From: Schizochytrium sp. TIO01
Taxonomy: Eukaryota; Sar; Bigyra; Thraustochytrida; Thraustochytriidae
Length of the DNA stretch: 64,000 nucleotides
Reading direction: 5' to 3'
Assembly (NCBI GenBank): GCA_004764695.1
Contig: SMSO01000036.1
Coordinates: forward strand, 1,384,001 to 1,448,000
In this document: piece after piece, positions 58,222 to 64,000 of the stretch
How the letters are laid out: every line of letters starts with the position of its first letter
How positions within the stretch are numbered: position 1 is the stretch's first letter
Notes under the pieces: model-generated
Seen by the model: only the letters and a program-made list of their open reading frames with translations
Told to the model about the DNA's origin: nothing
The model's database searches: none
Program-made: the position numbers and the translations under genes

Positions 58222-59412
58222 TTGTCCAATTCCCTGAGTCTTTGGAACCGACGCGTTCCCTTCTATACCTTGCCTTTCTGTGTTGGTTTTCGTATTCTGC
58301 ATGCTACTAGACATGTTCAAGGTGACACACCACTCGAGAGAGCTTTGCCCGTTGCCAAGGTAATGGATTCACGATTGGTTGTATCTACGCAGACCTCCTT
58401 TGAGAATATCCATGAGGTTTACATCGGCCTCGGAGATGATGGCGTTGGGTTTGGGTCTAACCATTGGTTCCGGGATGCTCTTGGCTTTTAGGATTGAGGC
58501 TGTGGTTGGCAAAACGGCCTCATCCTCTCAGAAATCTCGTTTCTGCCTCTGGGAGGGCGAGTGATCTACTCAGAGTACTGCTGCCCTACATGACATTACT
58601 AGTGATTATACTCTATGAAGCACTGAGCTTCGCAAGCCGCGAAGAAATCATCAAGGTTTGGACGCAGTTCGCGCAAGGCCCCACGCGCACCATCCTCTCT
58701 CGTATGTATAGTTTGAAGGACTTCTTTTTCCAGGAACAGCCACTGGTCCAGGTCAATGTATATCTAGTTGGGAAGGACAGGTCCACAAAGGTGGAGAAAA
58801 ATATGATCCAAATGATCATTTATGCATTCTTCTTGACCAATATTTATTGTTCGGCATACGCAGGTCTTGAGGCGAGCAAGGCGTTTGTGGGTAATCGTGT
58901 GTTTTATTACCGAGACGGTAAACATCCTTTCCGCATCAGGCCCCGCATTTGCCACGCTACTACTAGGGCTCATACTAAACCCTGGCTTTCCCCCCTGATG
59001 ACCATTTTGATTATACCGTTAATTTTAGCTTAGGTTTCCACTTGTCCTATAATATTGTGGACTACCGTGGGATTACTCAAGAAAATATTGTGTGTATATA
59101 TGGCTAGTTATTGAGTGAGTAGCTTCAATCCTTCGCAGTGGCTAATACCTTCACAAAGGAGATCGAAGGCATTCTCCATGCAATCTGACTCCCGAGATCA
59201 TCAGCGCTTTTCGTTATCTTTTCAATGAGTTAGAAGTGCACAAAAGCATGTTGACTCTTACCAGGGAGAGCAAGTCTTTCGATCAAACCATGCTTCTCAC
59301 GATCTTCTCCATAGATGTCATTGGTTTTCATTTGCGTAGCCACCAAACAAGAGCGGAGGAGCTTCATGGTATAGGCTGGGTAGTGATGTTTCTAATCAAT
59401 GGCATTTTTTAG
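58222..59412 (+). pseudogene. Cluster of broken plus-strand frames, part resembling ABCG transporter membrane region
   Basis: Overlapping plus-strand open frames in three registers span this stretch. The longest (58464-59033) contains hydrophobic helices. Near 58790-58925 it reads IIYAFFLTNIYCSAYAGLEA, followed by NRVFYYRD, matching the usual ABCG-type pattern of a membrane helix followed by a conserved F-[WY]-R-[ED] motif. After RD the expected continuation (ILSASGPAFATLLLGLIL) lies in the next register, one base off at a GG. At a C7 run (about 58989-58995) the first register resumes. A further frame is open from 59146 to the TAG at 59410-59412. No nucleotide-binding domain is visible upstream. 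It could be a decayed transporter, a gene with homopolymer sequencing errors, or an over-read chance frame. Confidence 0.25.
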
Positions 59413-59580
59413 CGAGTTCAATGATTTCTTGCTACTCTTTATAGTCAGGGTCCAGGACAGCGAGAGACCCGACCTTCTCGCACACCCTCGCGGCGATCTC
59501 GATGACTTGTTCCTTATCATTCATGTTGAGTTTCCAGGCCGATTTATAATCCTTTATGAACTAAAGACAAAATTAGATAG

Positions 59581-59880
59581 CTTGAGAGGGTTGTTAGAAT
59601 CATAACATTATTGGAAACTCCAGAAGTCGCTATTAGTGTGATGGAGCTTTACTTCGATGACAAAGAAATTAAAGTCAATACGGACTGGGAGGATGTTTTT
59701 TTCCAAGATGGCAAACCCACGCCCGTGATGATCCTCAAGGGAGATTTCGGCATCTTAAGGGAAGAGATAGAGGTTCTTCATGGAGAAATAAGAAGCATTG
59801 ACTTCCAAATTAGCAGCTTAAAACGGAAATTAGAGTCATCAAGATATACACTTGACTCTATGCTACGTTGGTTAACCTAA
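59581..59880 (+). CDS. Weak candidate: charged coiled-coil open frame, possibly a terminal exon
   Basis: The plus-strand frame is open from 59581, just after a TAG that could serve as a splice acceptor, to a TAA at 59878-59880. An internal ATG at 59641 gives 79 residues. The translation is strongly protein-like: an acidic start (MELYFDDKEIKVNTDWEDVF), then a charged heptad-type helix (LREEIEVLHGEIRSI, later SLKRKLESSRY). No family is recognised. It may be the last exon of an intron-containing gene that includes part of the open frames at 58.2-59.4 kb. A hairpin overlaps its stop codon. Confidence 0.3.
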   Translation, partial: LERVVRIITLLETPEVAISVMELYFDDKEIKVNTDWEDVFFQDGKPTPVMILKGDFGILREEIEVLHGEIRSIDFQISSLKRKLESSRYTLDSMLRWLT

Positions 59881-59907
59881 CCGTCGAACGGAAGCTTCAA
59901 CGGTTAG
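59877..59907. repeat. 8-bp inverted repeat overlapping a stop codon
   Basis: The arms ctaaccgt (59877-59884) and acggttag (59900-59907) are perfect complements around a 15-nt loop that itself contains the palindrome gaagcttc. The left arm includes the TAA of the open frame ending at 59880. Confidence 0.6.
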
Positions 59908-60970
59908 ACATTAGCTAACCTTCCTAGGTATTATTGTTATTGTTCTAACAATTCATCTCATGTCGACGTTGGCGTGTAAAAAGCAGTGTAAACTTGCTCA
60001 TGTACAGATGAATGAACCTGGTCACTCCCGACTATGCACGGTTTCACTCGCCAGCTCTTCAGCACACTCACTCGCCAAAGACCCATTCCTATCAGCGCTT
60101 TCCGTGAGCAGAAACTCAACTAAGTGCATTTCAGCAACCGTTGATTTTCTAGAGGGTTGTACTCTGGCCACCTACAATCTGCGACTTGGCTTTTGTTTGT
60201 GCTTGGCCGAACTGTACAATCGTAGGCAGGAAGCCTGGTCTCGAAATGCACGGCATTGTCAACTCCAAAGTCTCGGGAGGCGGGTGGCCTGATGTCTGCT
60301 CTTTCCCATTTGCTAGAACCTCGGTCAATCTAATTGCCTCTGCGGGCGTTTGGCTTCAAGGCCCTCTCGTTGTCAAAACCCCTCTAGCTGCTCTCGCTAT
60401 GCCAGGGACTCTTGCCGGCACAAGAGGGGCTTGCATGCATGGCCTACGGTAGCGAGAGCTGACTGACCAGCTGCGCTTCAGAGCTCCAGTTGACCCTTCG
60501 ATCTGCTGCTGCAGAACTATCGTTCCCGCAATCGGCCCCTTTGGTCATTCACTTGCTCGAGTCCGAGCGGGAGAGACATCCTTTCTTGACGACGACGACG
60601 CCAGCCTTCCTTCCATTCCAATTCACTACAGGCTTTGGCGTCAAGGGCCTCGTCCAATCGGCGCTCCATCTCGAGGCGTTCACGCCACGCATCGCAGGCG
60701 AGGAACAGCGTGCTGATGGGTACTTCTTCTTCGACCGTCTGTTTCTTTGTTTGCTTCTCCGTTCGTCCGTTTCTTGGGGAGAACTCTTTGAAAGCACAGC
60801 CGTGTTCGTCTCCATCTCCATCTCCATCTCCATCTCCGTTCAACCTGAGGGTCCCACGAGGGAGCTCGATTTCAGATCCTCCAAGCCGTTCTCCAAGTTT
60901 GGCCACAGCGCCGCGTTTGATTCCCCTTCGCCTGCAACGCCGCTGGAGTGAGACGAGACGGCATGGACTG
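59908..60970. other. Gene-free stretch, rising GC content
   Basis: No supported gene. An (ATCTCC)n run lies at about 60807-60838. Open frames of 90-210 codons occur on both strands over the same bases because of GC content and repeats, and no domain is visible. Confidence 0.4.
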
Positions 60971-61165
60971 TATTGCCTTACATTGCATTGCATTGCAACG
61001 CCACGCCATGAAGTGAATTGCAACGCCACGCCATGAAGTGAATTGCAACGCCACGCCATGAAGTGAATTGCAACGCCACGCCATGAAATGAAATGCAACT
61101 CCACGCAATGAATTGCAACGAAATGCAATGCAACGAAATGCAATGCAATGCAATGCAATGCAGTG
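60971..61165. repeat. Pentanucleotide array with 25-bp higher-order unit
   Basis: Apart from one deviating 5-mer (cctta at 60976-60980), 5-mers ending mostly in TG or CG run in one register to 61165. From 60996 to about 61095 they form four copies of a 25-bp unit made of five 5-mers (caacg, ccacg, ccatg, aagtg, aattg). On both sides simple CATTG or CAATG units remain. The array is open in several frames on both strands, giving spurious Cys/Asn/Met or His/Cys/Ile peptides. Confidence 0.9.
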
Positions 61166-62555
61166 GAATCGAGTTCAACATAACGCAGAGCAGTGGAGTG
61201 GAGTTCTTCCGGCGTCGAGCCACGCCATCATTCCCAACCGCTCCCAAGGTCATGCCTCCAAATCCGCACTCGCTCCTTCCGCGATGAAGTCGGCAAGGAA
61301 TGCGCGATGTGACGTCTGGCGGCTGAGCGAGCGAGCTGGTTTCAACAAGCGTCTCGCACACCAACATTATTTCCTCCACTTCTCTCGAGTTCCTCGCGTG
61401 GCCTCAGGCCTCCCTCCTCTCGAAAGGCCTTCGGGCGCAAGGCCTCGAGGTCCTTCTCTGAGTCCACGTGGTGCTCCATCATCGCCTTGCTCAGCCTCCC
61501 GCGGGTTCCCCATGCCGCTCCCACAGATTATAGGTGTGCACCTCCACCCACCACGGTCTCACCGTGTCTGGGTACCACTCTGCTCGCGCGGTTTGGATAC
61601 AGGTTTAATATGGAGCTCTCTCGGGGGTACCGCGGTACCAAGCTAGCTGCAGTAGTAGTCTCGCCCGTGGGAATTATCGTGGAGGCCTCGTGGAGGCAGG
61701 GAACGGGCCTCAGGCGTGGCAGGAGCGGCCCACGAGGCTGGAGAAGAGGGCAGAAGAGGAGCGAAGAGGAGCGACGAGGAGGCGCGGAGGACACGCAGAG
61801 TCGAGGTTAGTTAAGGGAGTGAGCGAGAGCTGCGAACGGCGAGAAGAGCTGCGTGAGAAGAAGCGCAGAAAAACACGCAGAAGCCCCATGGAACCGTGCT
61901 GCACTACCGCTTACATACCCACAGCTGTGCATGAGGTAGAAGTACTGTGTAGGCAGCTAGCTACCTCTTCTTCTGCTGTTCTTCAGCGGGACACCTTTTC
62001 TCTGTGGGGCAGAATGCGGTAGCTGCGGGGCCTCCAGCGAGACAGGTCTGAGGGGTAACTTTCAGCTGAGGGTGGGGATGACGGCGTTCTCGAGGTAGGC
62101 CTTCTGTGTTTCGCGATGCGAGCACTGCGTTGCGGGGGCGTCGGAGGAGGTCAGGGCTGCGGGCAGTGGAGATTGTTAGGAGGCTGCGGGCGAGCTGCGG
62201 GGCAGCAGAGGCGCAGGCGGGGCGCGGTTCCTGCGAAAAGCGCGAAGAACAGCGGCGTTCGAAGGCGCATCAAAGCGTGGCAGCGACGTGGAGAGAGGCC
62301 CAGAGAGAGAGAGCCTTGGGCGGAGGGGCCTGCGCCGCAGAGACACCGGCGCCGCTCGCATTTGAGGCCCTCCGCCACAGCCATAGAGGCGGCTTTTTGG
62401 CTGCCTGAGCGGCGGAGGACCCTGAAGGGGGAAAAAAAAGGGAAAAAAGAGGGAAAAAAGAACTGAGAAAGGAAGAGGAAAAGAAAGAGGAAAGAAAGGA
62501 TGAAGAAAGAACGGCGCAGGAAAGAACGGTGCGTGGAAAGAACGCGGAAGGCACA
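61166..62555. other. GC-rich gene-free stretch upstream of the right-edge gene
   Basis: GC-rich with many CpG. A 14-bp palindrome (ggtaccgcggtacc) lies at 61626-61639, a length expected a few times by chance. G+A-rich from about 61680 to 61890 and again near 62430-62555. Open frames on all registers are compositional. It may include a long 5' leader or promoter for the gene starting at 63201. Confidence 0.4.
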
Positions 62556-62587
62556 AGCAGAAAGAAAGAGAGAAAGAAAGACTTTGA

Positions 62588-62671
<84 letters not shown>

Positions 62672-62690
62672 GAAAGAGAGAAAGAGGAAA
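62556..62690. repeat. (GAAA)n microsatellite
   Basis: About 23 uninterrupted GAAA units at 62586-62676, flanked by GAGA and GAAAG variants. It lies about 525 bp upstream of the ATG of the right-edge gene, on its sense strand. Lys/Glu/Arg and Ser/Phe/Leu readings through it are artefacts. Confidence 0.95.
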
Positions 62691-62785
62691 GCAGAGGCAG
62701 AACGCAGAAGAGGCCACGAGGACTCGCAGGAGCCACGCCGCGAAGGAGGGCTCGCGCGGAGACTCTGTCTGGGCGGGAGGGAGGA

Positions 62786-62812
62786 CGGCAGGCAGGCAGG
62801 CAGGCAGGCAGG
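62786..62812. repeat. (CAGG)n microsatellite
   Basis: Six GCAG/CAGG units in a GC-rich region upstream of the right-edge gene. Confidence 0.85.
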
Positions 62813-63200
62813 ACTGGCGTGGCAGCGGGAAAGGAAGCCTGGGCCTGCTGGGCGCCGGCACTGTACAGATCGAGCGAGATCCAGCGATTCTGGGGAATTC
62901 AGACTGGGAACATTTTGAAAGTTTCGCCCGCATTATTGCGCAGAGACTGCACGCGAGACTGCCCGTGGAGAGGCGGCCACCAGCTTGCAAACGGAGGACA
63001 GGCGAGGAGAACGGAGAAGGACTGCCAGCCAGAAAGGCTGCGAAGAAAGCACTCGCCGAAACCCGCCCTGCCTCAGCGTGAGTTTGGTCGTCCGTCTGAA
63101 CGTCTCGAGCAAGTGAGCTTGGCTGCTTGACGATTCCATCGCTATTACATCCAAGGGGACCACGACGCTCAAAGAGCTCTTCGACTGGAAAGCTTCGACC

Positions 63201-64000
63201 ATGGCCGGCATGGTGCCGCATGCCGGCTGTTGCGGAGGGTGGCAGCGGCGAAGGAGGCCCCGGGAAGAGGAAGAGAATAGTGGCAGACCGGAACGTGCCA
63301 GATTTCCGCAGAACGGCAGTACTGATGCGTCCTTAGCAGACCTTGGGAACAACAACACCGACGACACCGCCAAGAGGGCAGCGGCAGCCGTTAGCGACGC
63401 TCAGCACCGCGCTGTGATGATGCTTCACGAAGAACGTAAACACGCTGATAGCGCTCACGCATCCCGCAGACGTCCCGAAGACCGCTGGGAAAGTGACGAT
63501 GGTGGCAACGCCTTATCCAGCGTCCGCGGCAGGGCGAGCTCTGGCGAGGAGCACCTCCCCAAGACGCTGGACAACGCACCGATCGAAGGGGGCTGCGCCG
63601 ACACAGGTGTAACTCAGAACAGCGGTCTTCACACGTCGGACCTGTCTGCAAACGACCACAGATGCAGTGGAAAGGGCCCACGAGACGGCAGCAGAATTGA
63701 CAGAAACGTGGGAGACGAAGAGGACCAAGGAACTATTAAGGAACGAATGTGGAACCCATCGCACTACAGCAGCGAGAGCGGCAGTGACACGTGGGCAAGT
63801 AGCGCCTCCGGGGCGGCATTATCCGCTTCGTTTGGGTCTGCTGAGGCCAAGGAATGCTCAGCAGATGAAGATGAAGAAGAATATGGTGATGACACTGAGA
63901 GGTTGAAAAAAACATCAACCGCATCTAAAACTGTTGTTGTGAGGCTAGCCAATTCTGCTGCATCGCTTGCCTCAAAATCGGATGTAAAAAAGAAGTCCAG
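63201..64000 (+). CDS. N-terminal part of a Ser/Asp-rich protein of unknown function, runs off right edge
   Basis: The plus-strand frame is open from 63117 to the right edge with no stop. The first ATG is at 63201, giving at least 266 codons. The visible part is polar and probably disordered. It has an early Arg cluster (GGWQRRRRPREEEE), an Ala/Asp/Asn stretch, many Ser/Gly/Asp residues, an acidic block (ADEDEEEYGDD) and a Lys-rich stretch near the edge (SDVKKKS). This profile is common in N-terminal regions of large nuclear or chromatin proteins, but no domain is reached, so no function is assigned. The frame opens only 84 nt before the ATG. It is preceded by a GC-rich, GAAA-bearing region. 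A good donor-like GTGAGC at 63113 suggests a possible upstream exon or 5' UTR intron. Confidence 0.6.
   Translation, partial: MAGMVPHAGCCGGWQRRRRPREEEENSGRPERARFPQNGSTDASLADLGNNNTDDTAKRAAAAVSDAQHRAVMMLHEERKHADSAHASRRRPEDRWESDDGGNALSSVRGRASSGEEHLPKTLDNAPIEGGCADTGVTQNSGLHTSDLSANDHRCSGKGPRDGSRIDRNVGDEEDQGTIKERMWNPSHYSSESGSDTWASSASGAALSASFGSAEAKECSADEDEEEYGDDTERLKKTSTASKTVVVRLANSAASLASKSDVKKKS

Noticed and set aside
60517-61158. A 213-codon minus-strand frame
   Set aside because: Most of it runs through the pentamer and ATCTCC arrays, giving His/Cys/Ile and Asp/Gly repeats; no unique protein segment is seen.
61626-61639. A 14-bp palindrome ggtaccgcggtacc
   Set aside because: About four palindromes of this length are expected by chance in 64 kb.
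20224-63200. CRISPR array, telomere repeat, LTR or complete transposon
   Set aside because: No spaced direct repeats, no TTAGGG-type arrays, and no reverse transcriptase, integrase or transposase motifs were seen in any translated frame available; the tandem arrays are plain microsatellites. Long direct repeats could not be excluded by eye.
62151-63221. A 356-codon minus-strand frame in the GC-rich right end
   Set aside because: Its centre is a Phe/Leu/Ser repeat from the (GAAA)n tract and the flanks are compositional. It also overlaps the better-supported plus-strand gene.

Overview
This window is eukaryotic nuclear DNA, most likely from a protist of the stramenopile group (an oomycete or a thraustochytrid-like labyrinthulomycete). 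The main pointers are a 1140-residue protein with 23 tandem WRKY19-type zinc fingers, a family abundant in stramenopiles and plants, a polycystin-type cation channel, short candidate introns of 50-70 nt, mostly intronless genes and very abundant tetranucleotide microsatellites. The placement is an inference; no rRNA, tRNA or mitochondrial marker was recognised by eye.

The window has two compartments. Positions 1-20223 are gene-bearing. In order they hold: the N-terminal part of an FGGY-family carbohydrate kinase running off the left edge (minus); a polycystin/PKD2-like channel (minus); a small four-exon candidate gene (plus); two paralogous serine/threonine kinases about 3 kb apart, both with HGD instead of HRD in the catalytic loop (minus); a protein with a presequence-like N-terminus and a C-terminal membrane segment (minus); a divergently transcribed SDS22-type leucine-rich-repeat protein (plus); and the large PDZ-like plus zinc-finger-repeat protein (minus), which converges with the LRR gene. 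All these main genes are readable as single uninterrupted exons apart from the small spliced candidate.

Positions 20224 to about 63200 form a roughly 43 kb gene-poor compartment. It alternates AT-rich stretches with GC-richer islands and is filled with simple repeats such as (ATTC)n, (GTTT)n, (GAAA)n, (CTG)n and (ATGG)n. It also has two pentamer arrays, one organised into a 25-bp higher-order unit, an (ATTC) array with a 36-bp higher-order pattern, a perfect 28-bp palindrome and a hairpin motif present twice. Only weak coding candidates are visible: a possible three-exon gene at 38.7-39.3 kb, a 102-codon open frame at 33 kb, and a plus-strand cluster of broken frames at 58.2-59.9 kb, part of which resembles an ABCG-type transporter membrane region. 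A GC-rich stretch from about 60 kb leads into the 5' part of a gene that starts near 63201 and runs off the right edge.

The recognisable genes suggest calcium/cation signalling (polycystin), phosphorylation (kinase pair) and transcriptional or chromatin control (zinc-finger protein), but nothing in the layout shows that they act as one pathway. No operons, CRISPR arrays, insertion sequences or complete transposons were recognised. Family assignments come from reading motifs in the translations; no database search was possible.
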